A DNA stretch of 14,915 nucleotides from Chloroflexota bacterium (GCA_005880055.1 VBJS01000127.1:1391-16305); one strand, 5' to 3'; shown: positions 6,939 through 14,753, numbered from the stretch's first letter. Program-made: numbers and translations. The notes: generated from the letters alone by a model not told the origin.

Positions 6939-8489
6939 TTGCTTGATGCCCTGCCGCTGACCATCATCTGTCTGCTGCCCGTCATCCTTTACCTTCCCTT
7001 CCTTGCCGCCCCCTTCGAGCGCGACGAAGGAGTGTATGCCACCATCGCTCAAGGCCTGCTGCACGGCAAGGTGCCTTACCGAGACCTGTTCGATAACAAG
7101 CCGCCTCTGGTCTACGGCTGGTACGCCTTCAGCTTCATGATTTTCGGCGAACACCTGGCGGCGCCGCGGATACTTGCGTCGCTGCTCCTCTCCTTCACGA
7201 CCCTGTCAATCTTCGGCCAGGCGCGCATCGTCTTCTCGCGCGGCGTCGCTTACTGCGCTGCGGCGCTCTTCGGGCTCTCGACAGGCCTCCCCTTCGTGGC
7301 GCTGCACGCCAACACGGAAGCATATATGCTGCTTCCGCTCGCTACAGCGTTTTTGGCCTTCACCATAGGCATGCGCCGGTCCAGCATGCGCTGGATGTGC
7401 CTCGCCGGCGCCCTCTGTGGCATCGCGATGATGACTAAGCAAGTGGCTGTTTGGAACCTGCTGGGCCTCGCCGGGGTTGCCACCGTCTGGCGCTGGCGAG
7501 ATGACGGTCTCCGCTGGACGACGCTGCGGCCGGCTGCGATGCTGACGGCAGGAGCGGCCCTCGCTGTCGCGCTGATCGCTATTCCGTTCGCCGCTACCGG
7601 TTCTCTCGGCGAGCTGTTCTACGCAAATGTCTCATACAACTGGCTCTATGTCGGTGTGCTTTCTTACGGCGAACGCCTGGCGGATTTCAGCGAGGGTTTT
7701 ATCTTCTTCTCCGCCGTAGCCGCACCCCTGGTGGCAGGCGCGTTTTGGGGGCTGCTGACGGTTGTCTTCCGTCGGAAGCAGCCTTTTGATTACCTGATCA
7801 TAGTATGGGCGGCGGCATCAGCGGCCGGCGTTGCCATGGGCGGCCGCTTCTTCCCTCACTACTTCTTACACCTCTTACCTGCCATGGCGGTTCTGACGGC
7901 CGTCGTCGGCTATGAGCGGCTCGCCAGGCGGCGTATCGAGCCGCTATCAAGGCCGGCGCTCGGCCTCGCTTTGCTGCTCGTCGCTGCCTCTCTGACCACC
8001 AACGGAGTCTTATACCTCGCGCCTCGGCTCGCCGAGCGCCATGTTGCGCAGAACGTCTACGAGCAAAAGGAGTGGGAGGACGCCAGCCAAGCACTGGCTC
8101 AGTACGTCAAAGAGCGAACCGGTCCCGAGGACAAGATCTTCAACTTTGGCCGCGAGGCGCAGATCTACTTCTATGCCGATCGCCAACCTGCCGTTCGTTA
8201 CTTCTCTGACTGGCCCTTCTGGTGGGACGATCAGACGCTCAACCAGACCGTCGCCGCGCTGCGCCTCACAAGGCCCGTATACCTCATTGATTCCGCTTTG
8301 CCTCCGCTCTTTCCCGATTACCGGCAGTATCATCCGCCGGTCCTGATGAGCCTTCTCCAGACCGACTACGATTACGTCGGCCGCATCTACTTCGCGGACG
8401 TCTATCGCCTTAAGGGCAGCATCGGCTCACCCATTGCGCCGGGTTCAGAACTCAATGCGCTTATGGCGCAGAACTATTCCTTCCAGTAA
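6939..8489 (+). CDS. GT39/PMT-like membrane glycosyltransferase
   Basis: About 516 residues from the TTG at 6939. A first transmembrane helix (about 7-24) is followed by FERDEGVYA with acidic residues at 29-30, then GKVPYRDLFDNKPPLVYGWY. This is the first extracytoplasmic loop of GT-C dolichyl-phosphate-mannose/ArnT-like enzymes, which use a lipid-phosphate sugar donor at the outer membrane face. Many hydrophobic helices follow to about residue 425, and then a soluble C-terminal domain of about 120 residues with an RQPAVRYFSDWPFWWDD segment. The start is uncertain. The only other upstream start is a TTG at 6720 that would overlap the PPOX gene by 92 bases and give a long Ser/Gly/Arg-rich leader. 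The Shine-Dalgarno at 6939 is weak (AGG, 7 bases). It ends inside the 3' end of rodA on the other strand. Donor and acceptor are unknown. Confidence 0.8.
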   Translation: MLDALPLTIICLLPVILYLPFLAAPFERDEGVYATIAQGLLHGKVPYRDLFDNKPPLVYGWYAFSFMIFGEHLAAPRILASLLLSFTTLSIFGQARIVFSRGVAYCAAALFGLSTGLPFVALHANTEAYMLLPLATAFLAFTIGMRRSSMRWMCLAGALCGIAMMTKQVAVWNLLGLAGVATVWRWRDDGLRWTTLRPAAMLTAGAALAVALIAIPFAATGSLGELFYANVSYNWLYVGVLSYGERLADFSEGFIFFSAVAAPLVAGAFWGLLTVVFRRKQPFDYLIIVWAAASAAGVAMGGRFFPHYFLHLLPAMAVLTAVVGYERLARRRIEPLSRPALGLALLLVAASLTTNGVLYLAPRLAERHVAQNVYEQKEWEDASQALAQYVKERTGPEDKIFNFGREAQIYFYADRQPAVRYFSDWPFWWDDQTLNQTVAALRLTRPVYLIDSALPPLFPDYRQYHPPVLMSLLQTDYDYVGRIYFADVYRLKGSIGSPIAPGSELNALMAQNYSFQ

Positions 8490-9554
8490 CCCCAGTGCCG
8501 CGAAGAGCATGATCAGTGAGCTGCCACCCTGGCTCACAAAAGGCAGTGGTATCCCCGTAACCGGTAGCAGACGGATGTTCACAGCGACGTTGATGAACAC
8601 CTGGAACAGGATCATTACTACGATGCCGGTCGCAACCAGACGGCCAAATGGGTCCTGTGCGAGCCGCGCTGTACGTATGCCGCGAAAGAGCAACAGGGCG
8701 AACAGCGCGAACAGCAGAAGCGCGCCGGCCAGCCCCAGCTCCTCTCCCAAGACGCTGAAAATGTAGTCCGTAGTGGAAGTCTGCAGGAAGTCCAGTTGTG
8801 TCTGGGTGCCATGCGTCAGCCCCTTGCCGAATATCCCACCAGACCCAACGCCGATCTCGCTCTGCAGGATGTTGAAGCCGCCGCCTAAAGGGTCTGAATT
8901 CGGGTCGATCCACGTCGCGAACCGCTCCCGCTGGTAATCGCCCATCACCGCCAGCATGCCGAACGGCACGAGCGAGACGGCCAGTCCTAGAAGCGTCGCG
9001 ACATAACGAACGGGCGCCCCGGCGACCAGGACCATGCCCACCCAGATAGCGCCGAAGACAATCGCCGTCCCCATGTCCGGCTCAATCAGCACAAGCCCCG
9101 CCGGCAACGCCGCAAGGGCAAGCGAGATCAGGAACACCCGAATGTCGTGCATCTGGGTCTGACGGTCGGCCAGGTATCGCGCGAGGGTGACGATCACGAA
9201 CAGCTTCGCGATTTCCGAGGCCTGTATCTGCTGCCCCGCGAAGCTGAACCAGCGCGTGGAACCGTAAGCCGAGTCGCCGACGCCCAGCACGGCTGCGAGC
9301 ATCACGACCGCCAGGATATACAGGCCGAGCGCCATCTGCCCGAAGACGCGGTAGTCCAGCCAGGCAACGCCGGCCATGATCGCCACGCCCAGCACGGCAA
9401 AGATCACCTGCTTCGTCACGGGATGGCCCAGGCTCGCATGCGGATATGCGTTCAACGATGCGCTGTAAATCAGGACCGCCCCGTAAGCAACCAGCGCGGC
9501 CGCGAGCACTAGCAAAAGGTAATCGAAATGGCGGGCCGCTCGGCTCTCCAGCAC
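8445..9554 (-). CDS. mrdB: Rod-shape-determining peptidoglycan glycosyltransferase RodA (SEDS family)
   Basis: A 369-residue polytopic membrane protein starting at the GTG 9554-9552. SEDS signatures are present: QASEIAKL (111-118), GGGFNILQSEIGVGSGGIFG (224-243) followed by KGL, the catalytic-loop segment TTDYIFSVLGEELG with the probable catalytic Asp at 263, and PVTGIPLPFVSQGGSS (331-346). RodA polymerises lipid II into glycan strands with PBP2 as its transpeptidase partner; the short C-terminus and operon context favour RodA over FtsW. The residues before the Asp read FLQTSTTD rather than the commoner FLPE-x-HTD. The start overlaps by one base the stop (TAG 9556-9554) of the displaced mrdA frame. 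The 3' end overlaps the convergent glycosyltransferase by 45 bases, with no terminator seen. Confidence 0.95.
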   Translation of the reverse strand: MLESRAARHFDYLLLVLAAALVAYGAVLIYSASLNAYPHASLGHPVTKQVIFAVLGVAIMAGVAWLDYRVFGQMALGLYILAVVMLAAVLGVGDSAYGSTRWFSFAGQQIQASEIAKLFVIVTLARYLADRQTQMHDIRVFLISLALAALPAGLVLIEPDMGTAIVFGAIWVGMVLVAGAPVRYVATLLGLAVSLVPFGMLAVMGDYQRERFATWIDPNSDPLGGGFNILQSEIGVGSGGIFGKGLTHGTQTQLDFLQTSTTDYIFSVLGEELGLAGALLLFALFALLLFRGIRTARLAQDPFGRLVATGIVVMILFQVFINVAVNIRLLPVTGIPLPFVSQGGSSLIMLFAALGLLEGIVLRHKRIEF

Positions 9555-9706
9555 TAGCGTCCCCCGTCCGGCTGTGCTGCCAGGCGAGGCCCGTGGAAGT
9601 AATAATCCAGGATTTTGGCGGCCGCCGGCGAGGCGTCATTCCCGCCGCTCCCCTTCTGGACGAAGACTACCACAGCTACCTGTGGATCGTTGTAAGGGCC
9701 AGCTGG
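9554..9706 (-). pseudogene. mrdA: Out-of-frame C-terminal remnant of mrdA (PBP2)
   Basis: In the frame whose codons begin at 9706, 9703 and so on, the reverse strand reads PAGPYNDPQVAVVVFVQKG, then SGGNDASPAAAKILDYYFHG, and ends QPDGGR with TAG at 9556-9554. This is the standard C-terminal strand-and-helix segment of class B PBPs that follows the KTG motif, but it is displaced -1 relative to the upstream mrdA frame. Its stop overlaps the rodA GTG by one base, as expected for the ancestral gene end. It has no start of its own and is very unlikely to be a separate gene. Confidence 0.85.
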
Positions 9707-11427
9707 CTCCCAAACTCTGCCGTGCCCGTCTTGCCTGCCACATCTATCCCGTTCACGGCCGCGTTTTTGGCCACACCGTCTGTTACCGATTGACGCATGC
9801 CCTGGCGCACCACCTGCAGGTATTGATCGTTTACCGGCACTGTGGAGCGCACCTGAGGATCCTGTGACTTCAGTATGTTTCCGTGGCCGTCCTTCATCTC
9901 CTTGACGACGTGGGGCGTCAACAGCTTCCCGCCATTGGCGATGGCGGTTGCGGCACACAACATCTGCAGCGGCGTTGCGGCCACGTACCCCTGACCGATC
10001 CCGAAATTGTACGTGTCTCCTAGCGTCCACGGCTCGCCTACGTTGCTCTCCTTCCAGTCGGCGTCCGGCACCAGGCCCGCCGATTCTCCCGGCAGGTCAA
10101 TCCCCGTCGGCTGGCCCAGCCCGAAAGCCTTTGCGTACGCCGCCACACGCTCCTCTCCCAGGCCGCGGAAACCCTCATCCGCCTTCCCGCCCGCCAGGTA
10201 GTAGAAGTAGACGTTGGAAGACATAGCCAGCCCGCCGTAGAAGTCCAGCTTTCCCAGCGCTCGCCAGTCCGGGTAGATGTACACCACGTTCGGGTCGAAC
10301 TCGTTGGTCACCGTGATATACCCACGGCTCGTGATAGTGGTCTGCGGCGATGCAATCCCTTCCTGCAGCGCTGCCGCCCCCACGATCATTTTGAAGGTGC
10401 TCCCCGGCGGGTATTGCTCCGAGAGGTCATGGTTTACCAGCGGATTTCCGGGCGCATCCACCAGTTCAGCGAGCTTCTGGTCCGAAATGGGGCCTGAAAA
10501 AACGTTGTTATCGAAGGCCGGAAGCGATACCATCGCGAGCACTTCGCCGGTCTTCACGTCCATAACCGCGGCGGCGGCGTTTTCAGACCCGGCAGCATAC
10601 TGCTGAAGTATCTCCGTCACCTTTTGCTGTAGGTCCAGGTCGATGCTCAGGACAACGTTCGCGCCGTCGATCGGCCGCCGCTCAGAGATTGTCTTCAGTT
10701 CCCGGCCTGCCGCATCCACCTCAACTAGTTTCTTGCCTGGCTCCCCACGCAGCACGCTCTCATACGACGATTCCACGCCGCTCTGCCCAATAGAGTCCTG
10801 GTAGAGATAGCCGTGGTCCCGCAGCTCCGCATATTGATCCTGCGAGAGCGGCCCGACGTACCCAAGCACGTGTGACAGTAGCGCGCCGTTCGTGTAGTGC
10901 CTGGTCGGCTCAACCAGCACCTGCAGCCCCGGCGTATGCGGCTCCAGTTCCATCAGGACGAGCGCCGTGTCGCGGTCGACATCTTGCTTGATGACGGCCG
11001 GGCTGAACTCCCCCTGCTTGTTGATGCCGTCCTGCACCCGTAGCTCGATCTCCGAGGCCGGCATCTTAAGCGTGCGCTCTAGCAGCCGGTAAACGCCGGC
11101 CTCGCCGTGTTCCGGAAGGTCCCCTGGGACTACAGCAGCAGAGAAACGCGCGGAATTCTGTACGAGCGGCCGCATATTACGATCGTAGATAAGGCCCCGT
11201 GATGATGGCAGCGGGATTTCGCGCAGCGCGTTGATCGCCGCCCTCTGCTTGTAATCTTCGCCCTTAATCACCTGCAGGTTGATGAGCTGCAACACCAGGA
11301 TCCCGAACATCAGGATCACAAGCGCCCTCAACAGCGCGAACATCGCCGGGTCAGGCTTGCGCTTGTCCCGCTCGCGTTTCGGTTCCAGGGCTCGCCAGCG
11401 CCGGCGCGCCCCGCCGCCTAGCCTCAT
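9676..11427 (-). CDS. mrdA: Penicillin-binding protein 2 (elongasome transpeptidase), frame broken near the C-terminus
   Basis: As read, 583 residues from the ATG at 11427. A basic cytoplasmic tail (1-28) precedes one transmembrane helix (about 29-53). The dimerisation/pedestal domain begins with IPLPSSRGLIYDRN (71-84). The transpeptidase domain has the active-site motif STFK (Ser343, Lys346), SSN (403-405) and KTG (566-568). PBP2 cross-links the glycan made by RodA during cell elongation. After KTGTAEFG the frame runs into SQLALTTIHR and a TAG at 9678-9676, while the usual C-terminal strands lie in another frame. The conserved H-A-W-F region normally found between them appears in neither frame, so both a frame change and a deletion are indicated. 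The protein as read would probably be non-functional unless this is an assembly error. The gap from mreD is 19 bases. Confidence 0.92.
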   Translation of the reverse strand: MRLGGGARRRWRALEPKRERDKRKPDPAMFALLRALVILMFGILVLQLINLQVIKGEDYKQRAAINALREIPLPSSRGLIYDRNMRPLVQNSARFSAAVVPGDLPEHGEAGVYRLLERTLKMPASEIELRVQDGINKQGEFSPAVIKQDVDRDTALVLMELEPHTPGLQVLVEPTRHYTNGALLSHVLGYVGPLSQDQYAELRDHGYLYQDSIGQSGVESSYESVLRGEPGKKLVEVDAAGRELKTISERRPIDGANVVLSIDLDLQQKVTEILQQYAAGSENAAAAVMDVKTGEVLAMVSLPAFDNNVFSGPISDQKLAELVDAPGNPLVNHDLSEQYPPGSTFKMIVGAAALQEGIASPQTTITSRGYITVTNEFDPNVVYIYPDWRALGKLDFYGGLAMSSNVYFYYLAGGKADEGFRGLGEERVAAYAKAFGLGQPTGIDLPGESAGLVPDADWKESNVGEPWTLGDTYNFGIGQGYVAATPLQMLCAATAIANGGKLLTPHVVKEMKDGHGNILKSQDPQVRSTVPVNDQYLQVVRQGMRQSVTDGVAKNAAVNGIDVAGKTGTAEFGSQLALTTIHR

Positions 11428-11446
11428 CGGGCCCCATTCTCCCGTT

Positions 11447-11968
11447 TCACAGCGGTGAAGTGATGCGGCCCCTCCCCAGGATGGCGGGTTGCGGCCCGGG
11501 GCTGAGGCGGTGGATCGGAAGATATATCAGCGGTGCCAACAGCGGGTTAACGACGGCCAGCGGGAGCGCTACTCGCAAAAACGCGTCTGCCCAGGCAATC
11601 GCTTGTCCCGTCGAGGCGAGCACCATCATGGAAATGAGACTGTATGCCAGGCTTCCGAAAGAGACAACAACCAGCGCCGGGACGAACTGGCTATCTACGG
11701 CGCGGAGGCGAACGAACGCCGCGAGCCCTACCGTCGGCATTAAAGCGAGCATCGAGGTGCCTAACGGGTCGCTGGTGCTCAGGTCGTGCAGAAGGCCTGC
11801 CACCGGCACCACCAACAGTGCTTCCTCGAACCCCCTTCGAGTTGCCCAGCAGCCGGCGAAGATGACGACCAGGTCCGGGTGGACGCCGAGCACGTGAACG
11901 TATGACATTACCGATACGTTGACTAGGGCCAGGAACCAGGCGACCAGGATCGCGACCAGGTACCTCAC
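11447..11968 (-). CDS. mreD: Rod shape-determining protein MreD
   Basis: A 173-residue, very hydrophobic protein with about five to six membrane segments (roughly 3-25, 30-45, 50-63, 70-90, 95-120 and 128-150). Typical MreD features are VHPDLVVIFAGCWATRRGFE near residues 29-48 and a Gly/Asp-containing LLHDLSTSDPLGTSML segment. MreD is an integral membrane partner of MreC that helps link MreB filaments to the cell-wall synthases. The GTG start (11968-11966) overlaps the mreC stop as GTGA, indicating translational coupling. Identification rests on topology, size and position between mreC and mrdA, since MreD sequences diverge strongly. Confidence 0.88.
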   Translation of the reverse strand: MRYLVAILVAWFLALVNVSVMSYVHVLGVHPDLVVIFAGCWATRRGFEEALLVVPVAGLLHDLSTSDPLGTSMLALMPTVGLAAFVRLRAVDSQFVPALVVVSFGSLAYSLISMMVLASTGQAIAWADAFLRVALPLAVVNPLLAPLIYLPIHRLSPGPQPAILGRGRITSPL

Positions 11969-12948
11969 GGCCCGATCAACCTCGTCGGCTTGAAGTTGAC
12001 CAGCACTAATACCGTGTCCAGTCCGGACAGGCTTGCCGCAGGTTCCACTGTCGCGCTGAGGAACGGCGCCTGCGTCTGCTCGTCGATGTCTTTTATTGTG
12101 CCGACGAGCAGCCCGCGTGGGTAGTTGCCGCCGTGCCCGGAAGTTACCACCAGGTCCCCGCGCGTCACCGCTGAGCCTGCCGGCAGCAGACCGAGTACGA
12201 TGTTCTTTCTCAGGTCGCCGTCGGCGACCGCTCGTACCGGTTCCGCCGGCGGCGTGGCAGTGGCCGGCGAGGCGGAGGGAGCGGGCGTGGCGGCCGCCTG
12301 TGGGACGGGCGTAGGCGTCCCCGCAGCTCCACCCGGCCGCGGTGAAGGCGTGGCGGGCGTCAGAACATCGGTCGATGGCGCTGTCGCCTGCCCTGGACTG
12401 CGCTGCCCGGCGTTCACCTGTACATTGATGGCGCTGTCCGGGTCCGTCACCAGCTGCACCCAGGCGAAGTTTTTATAGGCCCGCGATATGGTGCCGATCA
12501 AGCTGCCGCTGCGGGAGAGGATGATCATACCCTCATCCAGACCGTCATCCAGGCCGCGGTCAATGGCGACCAGGCGCTTAAGCCCGGAGGGCTCTTCGGC
12601 GATGACGTTGGCCGCCAGCAATTGGTCTTCCGGCCGGCTCTGACGAAGTCCAAGCGCTGCCTCAAGGTCCTTCACGCGTGCCTCCGCGTCCTGCTGTCCT
12701 GCTAGCTGCACCTTGTACTTCTCTAGCTCTTCTCGCAATTGTTGGTTCTCCCGGTTGATGTCGCCCCGGTCCGTGAGACCGAGGAAGAAGTCATCGAGGG
12801 GGCGCGCCATGTCACGCAGGCCACCGGCGAGGGGAGAATTTATCGTCAGTGAAAGGTTTTGCAGTGGCTTCGTTGCCCCCTGCTGCGAGAAGACAATGCA
12901 GGATAGGCTGATCGCGATGACTGTGGCGGTCCACCAGAGTATTCGCAT
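11965..12948 (-). CDS. mreC: Rod shape-determining protein MreC with a Pro/Ala/Thr-rich insert
   Basis: A 327-residue protein starting at the ATG 12948. A short cytoplasmic end and a transmembrane helix (about 4-20) are followed by a coiled coil (about 62-98, with REELEKYKVQLAGQQ). The extracytoplasmic beta-barrel domain then begins with LLAANVIAEEPSGLKRLVAI and continues through GSLIGTISRAYKNFAWVQLV, ending with GDLVVTSGHGGNYPRGLLVG (264-283). MreC oligomers connect MreB to PBP2 and RodA and activate the PBP2 pedestal. Residues about 183-243 are a low-complexity P/A/T/S insert between the two beta subdomains, where most MreC proteins have only a short loop. The gap to mreB is 53 bases and no clear Shine-Dalgarno is seen before the ATG. 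Confidence 0.94.
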   Translation of the reverse strand: MRILWWTATVIAISLSCIVFSQQGATKPLQNLSLTINSPLAGGLRDMARPLDDFFLGLTDRGDINRENQQLREELEKYKVQLAGQQDAEARVKDLEAALGLRQSRPEDQLLAANVIAEEPSGLKRLVAIDRGLDDGLDEGMIILSRSGSLIGTISRAYKNFAWVQLVTDPDSAINVQVNAGQRSPGQATAPSTDVLTPATPSPRPGGAAGTPTPVPQAAATPAPSASPATATPPAEPVRAVADGDLRKNIVLGLLPAGSAVTRGDLVVTSGHGGNYPRGLLVGTIKDIDEQTQAPFLSATVEPAASLSGLDTVLVLVNFKPTRLIGP

Positions 12949-13001
12949 CGTCGTTTATCGTTGCCGCCGCTCGAACGCCGGCGGTGGTCAACGCCGTTCG
13001 T

Positions 13002-14066
13002 TCAGCGAGGCGCTTTTCTCGTACTCAGTCGTGCCTGTAGCTTCTGCAGGATCGCCGCTTCCTCGAGCACCTCAGCCGCGCCCTTGACGACGCAGGTGAG
13101 CGGGTCTTCGGAGACATAGACGGGGAACTTGGTCTCCTGAGAGAGGCGACGGTCCATGCCCCGCAGCAATGCGCCCCCTCCGGCCAGGATGATGCCGGTA
13201 CTCATGATATCGGCCACCAGCTCCGGCGGCGTCACCTCAATCGTCTGCCTCACCGAGTCCACGATGTCGTTTACGGAGCCCGACAGGGCGTCGCGCACCT
13301 CCACGCTGCTGACCTCAACCGCTTTGGGCAGCCCGGTCGCCAGGTCGCGGCCCTTCAGCTCGAGCGTGATCTCGCGTTCAAGCGGGTGCGCCGAACCCGC
13401 TTCAATTTTCACCTCCTCCGCCGTGCGCTCCCCGATTAGCATGTTGTGCACCTGCCTCGCATACGAAACGATCTCGGCATCCATCTCGTCACCTGCCGTG
13501 CGGATGGATGTAGCGACCACGATGCCGCCCATGGAGATGACCGCGACCTCCGTGGTTCCGCCTCCGATGTCCACAATCATCGATCCGGCGGGCTCCATAA
13601 CAGGGAGACCGGCGCCGATGGCTGCTGCCATCGGCTCCTCCACCAGGTACGCCGCGCGCGCCCCGGCGTTCAACGCCGCATCGTGTACCGCCCGCTTCTC
13701 CACCTCCGTTACGCCGGAGGGGATGCCCACGGACACACGTGGCCTCGGCAGGCCGAGGCCAAAGTGGTCATGCACCGATCGGATAAAGTACTGCAGCATC
13801 TTCTCCGTGACGCTGAAGTCGGAAATGACTCCATCCCGGAGCGGCCGCACCGCCACGATGTCCGCCGGCGTCCGCCCCACCATCCGCTTGGCTTCCGCGC
13901 CGATGGCCAGGATCTTCTTGTTGATCCGGTCGATCGCAACGACCGATGGCTCGTCGATGACGATGCCCCGGCCCTTCACCATAACGAGGGTGTTGGCGGT
14001 ACCGAGGTCTATGGCGATGTCGTGGGAAAACATGCCCAAGAGGGCATTAAACGGGTTCAGGGGCAA
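13002..14066 (-). CDS. mreB: Cell shape-determining actin homologue MreB
   Basis: A 354-residue cytoplasmic actin-like ATPase of normal length. Nucleotide-binding motifs are FSHDIAIDLGTANTLV at the N-terminus (phosphate 1), IVDIGGGTTEVAVIS (phosphate 2) and IILAGGGALLRGM (adenosine). The start was placed at the TTG 14066-14064 because GGGAGG at 14078-14073 lies 6 bases upstream and the resulting N-terminus (PLNPFNALLGMFSHDI) looks like other MreB proteins. The ATG at 14033 lacks such a site, and a longer version would include the promoter. MreB filaments guide lateral cell-wall synthesis and usually imply rod-shaped cells. It is the first gene of the mreBCD-mrdAB cluster. Confidence 0.97.
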   Translation of the reverse strand: MPLNPFNALLGMFSHDIAIDLGTANTLVMVKGRGIVIDEPSVVAIDRINKKILAIGAEAKRMVGRTPADIVAVRPLRDGVISDFSVTEKMLQYFIRSVHDHFGLGLPRPRVSVGIPSGVTEVEKRAVHDAALNAGARAAYLVEEPMAAAIGAGLPVMEPAGSMIVDIGGGTTEVAVISMGGIVVATSIRTAGDEMDAEIVSYARQVHNMLIGERTAEEVKIEAGSAHPLEREITLELKGRDLATGLPKAVEVSSVEVRDALSGSVNDIVDSVRQTIEVTPPELVADIMSTGIILAGGGALLRGMDRRLSQETKFPVYVSEDPLTCVVKGAAEVLEEAAILQKLQARLSTRKAPR

Positions 14067-14072
14067 CTTCTC

Positions 14073-14078
14073 CCTCCC
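14073..14078 (-). promoter_or_regulatory. Ribosome binding site that sets the mreB TTG start
   Basis: On the reverse strand GGGAGG (14078-14073) followed by gagaag leads directly to the TTG at 14066. It is the best Shine-Dalgarno in the mre cluster and decides between TTG 14066 and ATG 14033. Confidence 0.6.
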
Positions 14079-14123
14079 AAACGCAGCCCCGCCTGTCGGG
14101 CGACCGGCAAGTATGCTTACGGC

Positions 14124-14153
14124 ATTATACCTGAGCGTGGCTCGGCTCCGCAA
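14124..14153 (-). promoter_or_regulatory. Probable promoter of the mreBCD-mrdAB operon
   Basis: On the reverse strand a perfect TATAAT lies at 14129-14124. TTGCGG at 14153-14148 stands 18 bases upstream as a partial -35. Transcription would start near 14117, about 50 bases before the mreB TTG. The -35 lies in the loop and arm of a small hairpin (14145-14163) just after the nuclease gene. Confidence 0.55.
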
Positions 14154-14163
14154 AGAGCGGAGC
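14145..14163 (-). terminator. Hairpin after the nuclease gene, weak terminator candidate
   Basis: Perfect 7-bp arms gctccgc (14145-14151) and gcggagc (14157-14163) with a 5-base loop lie 9 bases after the nuclease stop on the minus strand. No T-tract follows on that strand, so it may not terminate efficiently. It overlaps the mreB -35 region. Confidence 0.3.
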
Positions 14164-14171
14164 TTCGCGGG

Positions 14172-14753
14172 CTAAGGGGAAGGCGAAGCGCAGGCAGGCC
14201 CCCACAGCCCGCGAGCCGCCTCGCGCGCCTCCCGCTGCAGCGATGCGAACAGCTCGCTGTACCTCACATCGGGGGGATACGTCGAGGCCATGGCGTAACC
14301 TTCGCGCACCAGCGTCGCGTTCACCATCTCGCCGTCCGCCCAGACATAGCGCAGGAGCCGCCCAAAGCTGTCGGTCTCTGAGACGTCCTTCTCCAGCCCG
14401 ACGGTCTTACCCTCGACCAGCTGATGATTCCGCTGACTGGCCTCCTTCCCGAAGCAGCCCACCGGCCGCCGCGGATCCACGGTCTCCGGCGTGTCGATGC
14501 CGATGTAGCGCACCTTGTAGTCCTGCCCGCCGATATTCACGTGTATCGTGTCGCCGTCCACAACCTTGGTGACCTTTGCTTCCTGCAAACCCGGTGGATT
14601 CGTCGAGACCGGGGCCGCCGCTGCGCTTGCGCTCGCAGCCGGCGTGGCTGCATTCGGGGATGTGGAAGGCGAGCTTGCAGGCGCCTCGGCCGCCGAACAG
14701 CCGGCGAGGCCGAACAGCAGGACTGGCAGAAAAACCAGGCCGACTACCCTCAA
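14172..14753 (-). CDS. Secreted staphylococcal-nuclease-like (thermonuclease) lipoprotein
   Basis: About 193 residues from the TTG at 14753. The N-terminus RVVGLVFLPVLLFGLAGC is a clear lipoprotein signal with lipobox LAGC (Cys19). An Ala/Ser/Pro/Thr-rich linker (about 20-55) precedes the SNase domain. Catalytic and calcium-binding residues of the family are all visible: Asp66 in VVDGDT, Arg82 in KVRYIGIDTPE, Asp87, Thr88, Glu90, and Arg132 in DSFGRLLRYVW. It should be a Ca2+-dependent phosphodiesterase cutting DNA and RNA outside the membrane, for nutrient scavenging or competition. Earlier in-frame starts exist (TTG 14855, ATG 14849, TTG 14789), but they put up to 34 polar residues before the signal. 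The Shine-Dalgarno at 14753 is weak, so the start is uncertain. It precedes mreB on the same strand by about 105 bases; a functional link is not evident. Confidence 0.88.
   Translation of the reverse strand: MRVVGLVFLPVLLFGLAGCSAAEAPASSPSTSPNAATPAASASAAAAPVSTNPPGLQEAKVTKVVDGDTIHVNIGGQDYKVRYIGIDTPETVDPRRPVGCFGKEASQRNHQLVEGKTVGLEKDVSETDSFGRLLRYVWADGEMVNATLVREGYAMASTYPPDVRYSELFASLQREAREAARGLWGPACASPSP

Noticed and set aside
9703..9720. Programmed -1 ribosomal frameshift in mrdA
   Set aside because: No canonical X XXY YYZ heptamer is present in the right phase near ttt ggg, and a slip would still leave the conserved H-A-W-F segment missing.
9554..10030. Independent 158-codon gene between mrdA and rodA
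   Set aside because: Its last ~50 codons are the displaced PBP2 C-terminus and the rest is an out-of-frame reading of mrdA; it is a frame remnant, not a gene.
12949..13001. Separate mreC promoter in the 53-base mreB-mreC gap
   Set aside because: A TTGACC-like hexamer is present, but no -10 lies at a usable distance, so the gap is treated as an intra-operon spacer.
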